Shown here piece by piece: positions 25,187 through 33,564 of a stretch of DNA of 55,875 nt (within the stretch, counting starts at the first letter, position 1; every line of letters starts with the position of its first letter). The stretch comes from an uncultured Oscillospiraceae bacterium. Its GTDB lineage: Bacteria > Bacillota > Clostridia > Oscillospirales > Oscillospiraceae. The notes below the pieces were generated by a model. The model made no database searches and was not told where the DNA came from. It was given only the letters and a program-made list of their open reading frames with translations. The stretch lies in contig CAKTHQ010000013.1 in the NCBI GenBank assembly GCA_934565415.1, positions 1 through 55,875 of the forward strand, read 5' to 3'. The position numbers and the translations under genes are program-made.

Positions 25187-25218
25187 AAAGCCCCCCACTT
25201 CAAGCGTGGAGGGCTTTT
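25187..25218. terminator. Bidirectional terminator between the MgtC-like gene and ecfT
   Basis: AAAGCCCCCCAC / GTGGAGGGCTTTT (one mismatch, 7-nt loop). T-rich on + and A-rich on the other side, so it can end both convergent units. Confidence 0.85.
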
Positions 25219-25221
25219 AGA

Positions 25222-26046
25222 TTAAAACGGGTTAAAATACCTGCCGCCGTTCACCGCCGTCAGTACAAAGGACAGGAGCATCAGCCCCAGGCAAACTGCC
25301 ATGGAAAGCCAGTCCGCTGCCGCAAAGGGCCGGGCCGCGTACCAGGTCCGTTTTTTGTGCTTGCCAAAGCCCCGGAGCTCCATCGCGTTGGAAATGGTTT
25401 CGATGCGCTCCATGGAACTAAGCACCAGGGGAATCAGAATGGCACTGGCCGCCTTCAGCCGCTTCACAAGGCTCACCTTTTTGCTCATTTCCACCCCCCG
25501 GGCCTGCTGGGCCAGGGAAATCTCCCGGAACTCCCGCTGAATATCCGGGATGTACCGCAGAGCCAAGGCCACTGCATAGCTGATGCGGTAGCTGACACCG
25601 ATCCGGTTCAGGGACGCCGCAAACTCCGAGGGATTCGTGGTGCACACGAACAGCAGCACGATGGGTATGGTACAGGCATTTTTGAGAATCACATTCAGGT
25701 GGTAGAACAGCTGCTCCGCCGTGACCACATAGGGCCCGGCAATACGGAACAGCTCCGTCCGGCTGCCGTACAGGGTACAGCCGTGGGTGGGGCTGAACAG
25801 GAAGATCAGCAGGTTGTTCAGCAGAATGTAGACCACCATAATCCCGGTGACAAAGGACACATCCTTTAGCTTCAGCTTGGCCCAGCGGAAGAGCACCACC
25901 GCCAGCACCGTCAATGCCAGCAGCAGCGGCGTATAGAAGCTGGTCATGGCTGCCACGCTCCAGGCCAGCAGGCACACCAGCTTGCTGGCTCCCGTAAGCC
26001 GGTGGATGGGCGAGGGCCGGTCAATATAATTAAAGAGATTAACCAT
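25222..26046 (-). CDS. ecfT: ECF transporter transmembrane coupling protein
   Basis: 274 aa, with several hydrophobic segments and a long cytoplasmic coupling region. The two short signature motifs of EcfT that contact the ATPases are in LAQQARGVEM and AMELRGFGK. It couples ATP hydrolysis by EcfA to toppling of the S component. The start overlaps the EcfA stop by 8 bp. It is the last gene of the SAM hydrolase-S-A-T group. Confidence 0.93.
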   Translation of the reverse strand: MVNLFNYIDRPSPIHRLTGASKLVCLLAWSVAAMTSFYTPLLLALTVLAVVLFRWAKLKLKDVSFVTGIMVVYILLNNLLIFLFSPTHGCTLYGSRTELFRIAGPYVVTAEQLFYHLNVILKNACTIPIVLLFVCTTNPSEFAASLNRIGVSYRISYAVALALRYIPDIQREFREISLAQQARGVEMSKKVSLVKRLKAASAILIPLVLSSMERIETISNAMELRGFGKHKKRTWYAARPFAAADWLSMAVCLGLMLLSFVLTAVNGGRYFNPF

Positions 26047-27748
26047 GGCTGCGCACCTCCCGGTCCGCGGCGATGAATCGCCGGGTGAATTCCTCCGGCG
26101 AGGCGATGCCGCAGTTCTTCGCCAGATGGTAAAGTGAGGTCTCCTTCAGGTGGGCGGTCTCCACGATCTCCGGGGAGTTCAGCACCTCCGCCGCGGAGGT
26201 GTCGGCAATCACCCGCCCGTCGTGGAAGACGATGGCCCGAGGCGTGTACTCCAGCATCAGGTGCATATCATGGGTGATGAGCACCACGGTGGTGCCGCTC
26301 CGGTTTAATTCCGCCAAAAAGTCCATGATCTGGGTATAGTGGTACAGGTCCTGTCCGGCAGTCGGCTCGTCCAGGAGGATGATCTTCGGCTCCAGCACCA
26401 GGATGGAGGCAATGGTCACCCGCTTCTTCTGGCCATAGCTGAGAGCCGACACGGGCCAGTTCCGGAAGGGGTAAAGGCCGCAGGTTTTCAGGGCCTTCTC
26501 CACTCTGGGCTTGACCTCCTCCTCCGGCACGCCCCGGTTCCGCAGACCCAGGGCCACCTCATCGAAGATCCCGGTTTTGGAGATCATCTGGTTGGGGTTC
26601 TGCATGACGTAGCCGATGCGGTCCGCCCGCTCCTTGATGCTATAGTTTGAAAGGTCCTCTCCGCTCAGGGTCAGCGTTCCCTTCTGGGGGATCTCGAAGC
26701 CGCAGAGGACCTTGGAGAAGGTGGATTTTCCCGCTCCGTTGGTGCCCACAATGCTGAGCATTTCCCCCTCGGCAATGGAAGCGGAGATGCCCTTCAGGGC
26801 GTGGTGGCCCCCTTCGTAAGTAAAGTCGATGTTTTCCGCCCGGAGAAGTTCTTTTTTGGCTTTCTCCGCCTCCGGCTCCGGCTGGGCAAAGAACCAGTCC
26901 GCCACCCGGCGGCGATCCGCCTCGGTGAGCCGCAGCTCCGGCAGATAGCTCAGCCGCTGATCCCGGTCCAGAGGCACCCCGGCGTATTTCAGGGCCGTCA
27001 CATACAGGGGCTCCCGGATGCCGCTTTTTTGCAGCAGGTCAGAGCACAGAAGGCTGTCCGGATCCCCGTCAAAGAGGATCCTCCCCTCCCCCATGAGGAC
27101 CACCCGGTCCACAGGGCAGTGGAGCACATCCTCCAGCCGGTGCTCAATGATGATGACCGCGCAGCCTGTGCGTTTCTGGATCTCGTCGATGAGCTCCACC
27201 GCCTTTTTTCCGGCGGCAGGGTCCAGATTGGCCAAGGGCTCGTCAAACAGCAGCACATCCACCCCGGAGACCATGACACCTCCTAAGGCTACCCGCTGCT
27301 TCTGTCCCCCGGAGATCTCGTAGGGAGCGTGACCCAGCACACCGCTGACCCCCACCAGCCCGGCGACCCGGTCCACAAGGGCCTTCATGTCCTTCTGGTC
27401 CATGCAGTCGTTCTCCAGGGCAAAGGCCATGTCCTCCGCCACCGTCAGGCCGATGAACTGGCCGTCAGAGTCCTGTAGGACCGTGCCCACCACTTTGGAC
27501 AGGTCAAACAGGCTCAGCTCTTCCGCGTTCCGGCCGCCAACGGTGAGGGTTCCCGTGGTTTTCCCCGGGTAGGAATTGGGGATCAGGCCGTTGACGCAAT
27601 GGGCCAGGGTGGACTTGCCGCAGCCCGAGGGGCCGCAGATCAGGACCTTCTCTCCCTTGCGGATATCCAGGGAGATGTCATACAGGGTCGGCTCCGCCTG
27701 GGCAGTGTACTGAAAGCCGAAATGGTCAAAGGATATGATAGGCTCCAA
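26039..27748 (-). CDS. ecfA: ECF transporter ATPase, two fused ATP-binding domains
   Basis: 569 aa. NBD1: Walker A GPSGCGKST, signature ISGGQKQR, Walker B VLLFDEPLANLD. NBD2 (from ~295): Walker A GTNGAGKST, signature LSYGQKKR, Walker B IILLDEPTAGQD. The fusion replaces the usual EcfA1/EcfA2 pair. TTG 27748 is the apparent start, 8 nt after AAAGGAGGG; no ATG lies nearby. The ~350 nt upstream gap holds a palindromic repeat element, which separates it from the S component gene. Confidence 0.93.
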   Translation of the reverse strand: MEPIISFDHFGFQYTAQAEPTLYDISLDIRKGEKVLICGPSGCGKSTLAHCVNGLIPNSYPGKTTGTLTVGGRNAEELSLFDLSKVVGTVLQDSDGQFIGLTVAEDMAFALENDCMDQKDMKALVDRVAGLVGVSGVLGHAPYEISGGQKQRVALGGVMVSGVDVLLFDEPLANLDPAAGKKAVELIDEIQKRTGCAVIIIEHRLEDVLHCPVDRVVLMGEGRILFDGDPDSLLCSDLLQKSGIREPLYVTALKYAGVPLDRDQRLSYLPELRLTEADRRRVADWFFAQPEPEAEKAKKELLRAENIDFTYEGGHHALKGISASIAEGEMLSIVGTNGAGKSTFSKVLCGFEIPQKGTLTLSGEDLSNYSIKERADRIGYVMQNPNQMISKTGIFDEVALGLRNRGVPEEEVKPRVEKALKTCGLYPFRNWPVSALSYGQKKRVTIASILVLEPKIILLDEPTAGQDLYHYTQIMDFLAELNRSGTTVVLITHDMHLMLEYTPRAIVFHDGRVIADTSAAEVLNSPEIVETAHLKETSLYHLAKNCGIASPEEFTRRFIAADREVRSHG

Positions 27749-27829
27749 GGTTGGACCCTCCTTTCATGGATAGATGCCGTAAAGGATGCCTCAGCAGTTT
27801 TCTGGAGCATCCTTTGCGGCACCGGGGGG

Positions 27830-28097
27830 TAAGCCCTCTCCTGCTTGGAGAGGGTGGCAGGGCGAAGCCCTGACGGGTGTGGAGGGGATCCTTATAGGCA
27901 AAGGGTGTGCCCCGATGAATGGGAAAAAGCGCCCCCACGGGCCAAAGCCTTCCCCTCCGGGGAAGGTGGCTCGGGCGTAGCCCGAGACGGATGAGGGGGC
28001 CCAGCTTTCCGAAAAAAGCAGGCCCGGTCTTAACCGATAGGTGTCCCCTCCACACCCGCCGCTGCGGCGGCACCCTCTCCAAGCAGGAGAGGGCTTA
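27830..28097. mobile_element. MITE-like palindromic element, copy A (268 bp), TA-flanked
   Basis: The outer 27 bp at each end (27830-27856 and 28071-28097) are perfect inverted repeats. Each contains its own small palindrome, CCCTCTCC-N5-GGAGAGGG, and begins or ends with TA, as expected for a TA target-site duplication. Internally at 27948-28002 lies a related unit of the second type (CCTTCCCC-N2-GGGGAAGGTGGC ... ACGGATGAGGGG). No ORF supports a transposase. It fills the gap between the S component and ecfA. It may alter mRNA structure in the operon. Confidence 0.75.
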
Positions 28098-28102
28098 TGG
28101 AA

Positions 28103-28651
28103 TTACTCTTTCGTCAGGCTTCCCGCCTTGGTCTTGGTTGCGGCGTAGGCTACGCAGAGGAGAGAGCCTACGATGGCAGTGGTGACGGCGTTGGCCACAC
28201 CGGCTACCAGGCCCTGGGCCAGAAGCTTATCCCAGGGCTCACCCATCATGTACACGTCCAGCACCGGGGCCACCAGGAACCAGCAGATCAGATGGCACAC
28301 CACCTGGGCCAGGTTGAACTTGATGAGGCCCTTCTTGCCCATCTCGGCCTCGTCCATTTTCAGGACCTTGGCGGCAAGGCCCATCAGCAGGCCAAAGACG
28401 CCGGAAGCAATGACCCAGCTCCACCAGATGCCCCAGCCGGCGCTGAAGTCAATGAGGGCATGGCCGATCAGGCCGATGAGGGCTCCGGCCACAGGGCCGT
28501 AGACCACAGCCATAAAGGCCAGCAGGCCGTACTGGACAGAGATGGTGGTGTTGGGCACCGGGCTGGGGATGGCTACGTAGCGGCCCAGCACAAAAAACAG
28601 CGCCGCGCCAATACCGATGGCCACCATGGTTTTGACAGAAAACTTCTTCAT
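28103..28651 (-). CDS. ECF transporter substrate-binding (S) component, UPF0397 type
   Basis: 182 aa, about five to six hydrophobic segments. It starts MKKFSVKTMVAIGIGAALFF, the UPF0397 N terminus, and includes WWSWVIASGVFGL. It binds a small molecule in the membrane and delivers it through EcfT/EcfA. Automatic pipelines label this family as riboflavin transporters, but I would not assign the substrate. The SAM hydrolase just upstream suggests a methionine-, adenosine- or SAM-related compound (inference). ATG 28651 is preferred; the upstream extension reads through repeat copy B. Confidence 0.88.
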   Translation of the reverse strand: MKKFSVKTMVAIGIGAALFFVLGRYVAIPSPVPNTTISVQYGLLAFMAVVYGPVAGALIGLIGHALIDFSAGWGIWWSWVIASGVFGLLMGLAAKVLKMDEAEMGKKGLIKFNLAQVVCHLICWFLVAPVLDVYMMGEPWDKLLAQGLVAGVANAVTTAIVGSLLCVAYAATKTKAGSLTKE

Positions 28652-28684
28652 GATTTTTCTACCTCCGTGAAATTTTTTATTTCC

Positions 28685-28808
28685 TAACCCTCTCCTGGGA
28701 GAGGGTGGCACGCCCCAGGCGTGACGGGTGTGGGGCGGCATCCAGGCCCAAGCCGGTTCCGCCCCTCATCCACCGCCGCGGCGGTCCCCCTTCCCCCAGG
28801 GGAAGGTA
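28685..28808. mobile_element. MITE-like palindromic element, copy B (120 bp), TA-flanked
   Basis: The 5' half-unit (CCCTCTCC-N1-GGAGAGGGTGGC ... GACGGGTGTGGGG) is joined to an inverted second-type half-unit (CCCCTCATCC ... CCTTCCCCCAGGGGAAGG). TA occurs at both outer edges (28685 and 28807). Same length and architecture as copy C. It separates the S component start from the SAM hydrolase stop. Confidence 0.7.
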
Positions 28809-28813
28809 AGATT

Positions 28814-29656
28814 TTACATCCGAAACGGCTCCATGCGGATGCGCCAGGAATTGCCGGTGCCGATGTTATAGGCCCGGGCAAAGGAGCCCTGATTGATGGC
28901 GACGGCCATACAGTCCAGGCTGTTGACATAGGCCAGAGCTTCCCCGATGTAGACATCGGCAAAGCTTTTTGCCAGGGTGATGATATTCCGGTACACCGTC
29001 CGGGTATCGTTTTCAATGGTGATGCTGAGCCTGTCCCCATACCGGGCACCGGTTTTCAGGAACAGCTCCCGGGGGATATTGGTCCAGAGGGAGCCGAAGC
29101 GGACATCCAGCACATCCACCGTGCCGCAGACAGCATTGCCGTCTAAGTAGGGCTCCACCACACTGAGCTTTACCAGGGACTCCACAGGGATATCCGGGCC
29201 AACCTGGTCAAAGGAGATGACACCGGCAGCCAACCGGGCCCCGGTGTAGGCGTAGACATCCCGCCCGTAGAAGGTGTAGCTCTCGCCGGAATTGGGCAGA
29301 CGGTTGACCTGCTCATCGATCTGCCGGGCCGCCACCACGCCGTCCAGGCGGAGAACATGGGTCAGTGTCCCATTGTCCGGGGTAACGATGTACTTTCCGG
29401 ACTCTGTGCGGACCGCAATGCTCCGCCGGTCCGTCCCCACCCCGGGGTCTACCACGGAGACAAATACCGTCTCCTCCGGCCAATAGGAAATGGTCTGGAT
29501 CAGCCGATAGCTGGCCTCCCAGATGGAGTAGGGCGTAATATCATGGGTCAGATCGTGGATCTTCAGCTCCGGGTCTACGCAGTAGGCCACGCCGTACATA
29601 GCGCTGACCGCCCCGTCTACCAGGCCAAAATCCGACTGAAATACCAAAGGTTTCAC
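28814..29656 (-). CDS. SAM hydrolase (SAM hydroxide adenosyltransferase, DUF62 family)
   Basis: 280 aa, SalL/duf62 family. These enzymes split S-adenosylmethionine with hydroxide into adenosine and L-methionine. Signatures: LVFQSDFGLVDG near the N terminus (metal-free Asp site), DLTHDITPYSI, VSVVDPGVGTDRRSIAV and VTPDNGTLTHVL. GTG 29656 lies 7 nt after AAAGGAGG. It is upstream of the ECF S, A and T genes, a recurrent linkage in Firmicutes. The product may be a housekeeping SAM-level control or salvage step tied to the transporter's substrate. Confidence 0.93.
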   Translation of the reverse strand: MKPLVFQSDFGLVDGAVSAMYGVAYCVDPELKIHDLTHDITPYSIWEASYRLIQTISYWPEETVFVSVVDPGVGTDRRSIAVRTESGKYIVTPDNGTLTHVLRLDGVVAARQIDEQVNRLPNSGESYTFYGRDVYAYTGARLAAGVISFDQVGPDIPVESLVKLSVVEPYLDGNAVCGTVDVLDVRFGSLWTNIPRELFLKTGARYGDRLSITIENDTRTVYRNIITLAKSFADVYIGEALAYVNSLDCMAVAINQGSFARAYNIGTGNSWRIRMEPFRM

Positions 29657-29711
29657 GGTAATTCCTCCTTTTGGAATATCATAGCGCCTTGGTAGGAAAA
29701 AGTCAACAAAA

Positions 29712-29831
29712 ACCCTCTCCTTACGAGAGGGTGGATCGCCGCAGGCGAGACGGGTGTGGGGCGGGACGCAGAACCAGATCTGCACCGCCCCTCATCCGGA
29801 GAAAGCGGGGCCACCTTCCCCCAGGGGAAGG
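29712..29831. mobile_element. MITE-like palindromic element, copy C (120 bp)
   Basis: Same half-unit structure and identical length (120 bp) as copy B, but with no flanking TA at the left edge. Its right edge abuts the lgt stop codon at 29832. It separates lgt from the SAM hydrolase gene and may supply the 3' end structure of the lgt message. Confidence 0.7.
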
Positions 29832-30725
29832 TCAGGAGTTGCTTTCTTTTTCCTCTTCCTTTGCCTTTGCTTCCTCCGCCAGACGCTTTTCATATCTCCG
29901 CTCCGCCAGGTTCTCCCGGTCATGGGGCTTGAAGTTCAGGGCCAGCAGCGCCGCCACCGCCGCAACGCAGCTGGTTGCCGCCAGGAGCTGGCTGACCCGG
30001 AAGGCCCCCCAATAGAGGCTGTCCACCCGCAGGCCCTCGATCATGGCCCGGCCCAGGCCGTACCAGGCCACATAGCCCAGGGCAATCTGGCCGTCGTAGG
30101 CCCGCTTGGGATACAGGTAGTTGAGAAGCAAAAAGCCGCACAGGTTCCACAGACTCTCATACAGGAAGGTGGGATGGTAGTATTCCCACTGGCCCGTCAC
30201 GGTATTATACAGGCCCATCCGGCTAAAGGCCGTGGTGGCTGCGCCGAAGGCCTCCCGGTTGAAGAAGTTGCCCCAGCGGCCCACCAGCTGGCCGATGAGG
30301 AAGCCCATGACCACCAGGTCCAGCAGCGCCGGCAGGGAGCATTTTTTGATCTTGCAGTACACCACGATCCCCACAAAGGCCCCCAGCACCGCGCCGTAGA
30401 TGGCCAGGCCTCCGTTCCAGATGTACAGAACGGATATGGGGTTATCGGCATATTCACTCCAGCTGAAGGCGCAGTAGTAGGCCCGGGCGCAGAGCACCGC
30501 AAAGGGGGTGATCCAGAGGATGCCGTCTAAGATATCGTCCTCCGTCAGCCCCGCCCGCTTACTTCTGCGGCTGCAATAGAAGCCCGCTAAAAACAGGCCC
30601 AGGGCAATCACCGCACCGTACATATGGATGGTGAGCGGACCGATGGACAAAGTCCTGATGGGGTCCACCTCAATTCCCAGCAAGGGGAAGGAGATGGCAG
30701 AATAATTGGCAGGATTGAGATACAT
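29832..30725 (-). CDS. lgt: Prolipoprotein diacylglyceryl transferase
   Basis: 297 aa inner-membrane enzyme with about seven hydrophobic segments. It transfers diacylglycerol from phosphatidylglycerol to the lipobox Cys. The Lgt signature GRWGNFFNREAFG is intact, and the catalytic His-region motif HMYGAVIALG is near the N terminus. The basic, Glu/Lys-rich C-terminal tail (last ~25 aa) is cytoplasmic. ATG 30725 follows AAGGAGG and lies 5 nt after ymfH; a much longer in-frame reading inside ymfH was rejected. It would modify the lipobox protein encoded at 7667-9217. Confidence 0.95.
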   Translation of the reverse strand: MYLNPANYSAISFPLLGIEVDPIRTLSIGPLTIHMYGAVIALGLFLAGFYCSRRSKRAGLTEDDILDGILWITPFAVLCARAYYCAFSWSEYADNPISVLYIWNGGLAIYGAVLGAFVGIVVYCKIKKCSLPALLDLVVMGFLIGQLVGRWGNFFNREAFGAATTAFSRMGLYNTVTGQWEYYHPTFLYESLWNLCGFLLLNYLYPKRAYDGQIALGYVAWYGLGRAMIEGLRVDSLYWGAFRVSQLLAATSCVAAVAALLALNFKPHDRENLAERRYEKRLAEEAKAKEEEKESNS

Positions 30726-30729
30726 TTCT

Positions 30730-32004
30730 TTATGCCTCCTTGGAAATGGGATCGATGACGGACAGGGCGGCCCGTTCCTTTTTGACTGCCCGGCGAAGGA
30801 AGCCTTCCACATCCTGCTTTTCGATGCGGCCGTAAATTTCCGGGAACCGGAAGTAGTCAAAGCCGCCGAACAGGTAGCTGCACAGCCGGAAGCAGGTGGC
30901 ATCGAAGGAGTCCAGGCTCTTGATTCGCCGGCCCTGGGCGCTGCGCTTCATTCGCTGGAAATCCGGCTCGGTAATGCGCAAAGTATCCGTCCGGGCAATG
31001 ATGGCATCCATGGCCTTTTGGGAGGCATAGCTATCCCCGCCGCAGGTTAAAAGGGCACAGCCGTCTACGGTTTCGAAGCCGCCGCCGAAGGAGCTGTCGA
31101 TGGTCCCTTCCTCGTAGAGCTTCAGATACAGATCGGAGGATTCCCCAAACAGGGCCTCCGCCGCCAGGTCCGCAATCATCTCCTGGCGGATGGCCTCCTC
31201 CCCGGTGCCGGGGCACTCGCACTTAAAGGCCAGGGTAAAGGTGGGCATGGCCACCTCCATATTCCGGTGAACAAAGGTCTTTTCGGGAACCATCTCTTCG
31301 TCCCAATACCTGATCTTTTCCGCCACTTCCTTTTTTTCATCCCCCAGGATCTGGCGGGCAAGGCAAACCACTTCCTCCGGGGCTACATCTCCCAGCACGC
31401 ACAATGTCATATTGCCGGGGGCGTAAAAGGCCCGGTGGCACAGATAGAGAATTTCCGGAGTGATCTTGCGGATGGTTTCACTGGTGCCCAGAATGGGTAC
31501 CCGGATGGGATGGTTCCGGTACATGGCCGAAGCCAACTGTTCAAACACCACGCTGTCCGGCGCGTCCTCGTTCATGCCGATCTCCTGGTCGATGATGCCC
31601 CGCTCCTTGTCCACGCTCTCCTGGGTAAAATAGGGGGTGGACACAAATTCCAGCAGCAGCTTCAGGCACTCCCGGAAGTTTTCCGTACAGGAAAAATAGT
31701 AGGCGGTCATATCGTAGCTGGTAAAGGCATTGGTGCTGGCCCCCAAGGCCGCAAACTCGGCGGATACATCCCGGTTCCCGGGCAGGTCGAACATTTTATG
31801 CTCCAGGTAGTGGGCTACCCCGGCAGGGACGGTATATTCCTGCCCATCCAGGCGGAAATCGGTGTGGATGGAGCCAAAGTCCGTGGCAAAATAGGCAAGC
31901 TTCTTCTGGAACCCCGGCCGGGGCACCACACATACCCGCAGGCCATTGGGCAGGGTTTCCCGGTAGGCGGTCTCATCCAGGGCAGGATAATAGGTTTTGG
32001 TCAT
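30730..32004 (-). CDS. ymfH: M16 family metallopeptidase, YmfH-like
   Basis: 424 aa. The zinc motif HYLEHKMF (inverted HxxEH) and the downstream Glu in the region after NAFTSYDMTAYY mark an active M16 peptidase. Paired with ymfF, with which it overlaps by 4 bp, it forms the usual heterodimer of catalytic and inactive subunits. In Bacillus the pair has been linked to EF-P 5-aminopentanol modification and to peptide processing. No efp gene is in the window. Confidence 0.9.
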   Translation of the reverse strand: MTKTYYPALDETAYRETLPNGLRVCVVPRPGFQKKLAYFATDFGSIHTDFRLDGQEYTVPAGVAHYLEHKMFDLPGNRDVSAEFAALGASTNAFTSYDMTAYYFSCTENFRECLKLLLEFVSTPYFTQESVDKERGIIDQEIGMNEDAPDSVVFEQLASAMYRNHPIRVPILGTSETIRKITPEILYLCHRAFYAPGNMTLCVLGDVAPEEVVCLARQILGDEKKEVAEKIRYWDEEMVPEKTFVHRNMEVAMPTFTLAFKCECPGTGEEAIRQEMIADLAAEALFGESSDLYLKLYEEGTIDSSFGGGFETVDGCALLTCGGDSYASQKAMDAIIARTDTLRITEPDFQRMKRSAQGRRIKSLDSFDATCFRLCSYLFGGFDYFRFPEIYGRIEKQDVEGFLRRAVKKERAALSVIDPISKEA

Positions 32005-33266
32005 TTGCTTTCTCCTTCCAGGAAGTAGGTGCTGTGCAGCTCCAATCTTTTTGCGCAGGCCGCCACATCCTCTTTGGTGACGTTCACCAGGGCGGCCATA
32101 TGCTGGGAATAGCTTCTCCCGGTAAAGGCCAGCTCTACGGATACATAATAGTTTTCGATAGCGGCGGGAGAATCCGGCACCCCCCGCAGGGCGCTGAGCA
32201 GCGCCTCCTTACCTGCAGCCAGCTCCTCGTCGGAAATTTCTCCTCTTTGGCAGGCCTCCAGCTCCCGCAGGACTTCCTGCCGGACATGGTCCTCCTGATC
32301 GAAGTCGATGCCGGCGGACACCTGCATCAGGCCCTTGGCTCCGTAATAGCTGGAGCCGATGCTGTAGCACAGGCTCTGCTTTTCCCGGATGTTCTGGAAA
32401 AGCTTGGAGGTCATGCCCCCGCCGAAAATGCAATTAAATACCTGCATGGCAGGAAACTCCGGGTCCGTATTCCGGATGCCGCTGGTAAAGCCCATGCAGA
32501 GCTTTCCCTGGGCCACCTCCATTTTTTCCCGCAGGTCCTGCTTTTCCCCGCCGGAGAAGCAGGTCTGGGCCGGAAGCTCTATGGGGCTGCGGACCTCCCG
32601 GGCAAAAATTTTCTTCACGAATTCCGCCACCGTCTCCGGTGCGGCAGAGCCCACATAGTAAATGAGGATGGGGCTCTCCCGCCGCAGAAGAAGCCACTGC
32701 TCCAGCAGCGCCTGGGGGGGAATGGCCCGCACCTGCTCCACCGTGCCCATTCTGGGCAGCCCGAAAGGATCCCCGGCGCACATGGCTTCCATCAGCCGCT
32801 GGGAGGCATATACCCGCTTGTCGTTGAGCTCAGACTCGATGGCAGCAATCTGGTTGGTCTTTTCCCCCTCTACAAAATCCGGGAGAAAGCCTCCGTTTTC
32901 CGTAGGGTAGTCAAACAGCAGCTCCTTTACAAATTCCAGGGTAGGCTCCAGGACCCGGTCTCCCTGCAGGGCGAACCGGTCGTCCATCAGGCTTACATAA
33001 AAGCCGGTGGTCTGGTAGTCTCCCGCCCGGCGGGAAATGGGGCTGACGGAAGCGCCGTACAGGTCGTCCAGCCGCAGGGTAATCTCCCGCAGGTCCGGGG
33101 CGGACTTGGTGCCCCGGAGAAGCACGCTGGGGATCAGGGCGTTCATAGCGTTCTCCCCCGGCCGCATTTGCCGGATATACTGGATGCTGACGCAGTTCTG
33201 CTTAAATCGGCTGTCCGTAACCGTAGTCAGATGGATGCCGGGATACAATTCGGTTCTGTGGATCAT
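32001..33266 (-). CDS. ymfF: M16 family peptidase-like protein, YmfF-like (non-catalytic partner)
   Basis: 421 aa, M16 fold. At the zinc-motif position it reads LIPSVLLRGTKSAPDL with no HxxEH, so it is probably the inactive subunit. The M16 C-terminal signature GGGMTSKLFQNIREKQSLCYSIGS is present in part (GGMTSKLFQNIREKQSLCY). First gene of the ymfF-ymfH-lgt block, with AAAGGAG before the ATG. Confidence 0.9.
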   Translation of the reverse strand: MIHRTELYPGIHLTTVTDSRFKQNCVSIQYIRQMRPGENAMNALIPSVLLRGTKSAPDLREITLRLDDLYGASVSPISRRAGDYQTTGFYVSLMDDRFALQGDRVLEPTLEFVKELLFDYPTENGGFLPDFVEGEKTNQIAAIESELNDKRVYASQRLMEAMCAGDPFGLPRMGTVEQVRAIPPQALLEQWLLLRRESPILIYYVGSAAPETVAEFVKKIFAREVRSPIELPAQTCFSGGEKQDLREKMEVAQGKLCMGFTSGIRNTDPEFPAMQVFNCIFGGGMTSKLFQNIREKQSLCYSIGSSYYGAKGLMQVSAGIDFDQEDHVRQEVLRELEACQRGEISDEELAAGKEALLSALRGVPDSPAAIENYYVSVELAFTGRSYSQHMAALVNVTKEDVAACAKRLELHSTYFLEGESK

Positions 33267-33295
33267 ATCGTTCTCCTTTGCGCACAGATAGGAGT

Positions 33296-33324
33296 ATTAT
33301 ATACCATTTGCGCGGAAATAGGAA
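33296..33324 (-). promoter_or_regulatory. Possible promoter of the ymfF operon
   Basis: Minus strand: a TATAAT -10 box with a weak -35 (TTCCTA, 17 bp). Confidence 0.4.
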
Positions 33325-33342
33325 GCGGTATCTGAAAATTTC

Positions 33343-33374
33343 CCAAAGGAAACGCCCTGCCGGTCGGCAGGGCG
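33343..33374 (-). terminator. Terminator after the NfeD-SPFH-DUF6440 operon
   Basis: Minus strand: a perfect 10-bp stem CGCCCTGCCG / CGGCAGGGCG with a 2-nt loop, followed by TTTCCTTT. It starts 7 nt after the DUF6440 stop. Confidence 0.75.
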
Positions 33375-33380
33375 CCATGT

Positions 33381-33563
33381 TTACTTTTCTCCCACCGGCA
33401 AAGGAGAGATGACCGGCTTGCCCTCCCGGTCCAGAAGGGGGGTCAGGCCGCCGGCATACCCTTTCTGCTGAAACAGGTAGTTGACCCCGGTTTTGGTATC
33501 CACCCAAATTTCCGTAAGGGTGATTGCCCCTTGACTATAGGTACGAATAAACCGTTTTTCCAT
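33381..33563 (-). CDS. DUF6440 family small protein
   Basis: 60 aa. EIWVDTKTGVNYLFQQ and GYAGGLTPLLDREGKPV are the DUF6440 hallmarks. No signal or membrane segment. It starts 1 nt downstream of the SPFH gene stop, so it is cotranscribed. Function unknown; the association with SPFH/NfeD may be chance. Confidence 0.8.
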   Translation of the reverse strand: MEKRFIRTYSQGAITLTEIWVDTKTGVNYLFQQKGYAGGLTPLLDREGKPVISPLPVGEK

Positions 33564-33564
33564 C

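Noticed and set aside
29657..29711. SAM riboswitch before the SAM hydrolase
   Set aside because: The short leader shows no S-box-like folding, only a Shine-Dalgarno and the edge of repeat copy C.
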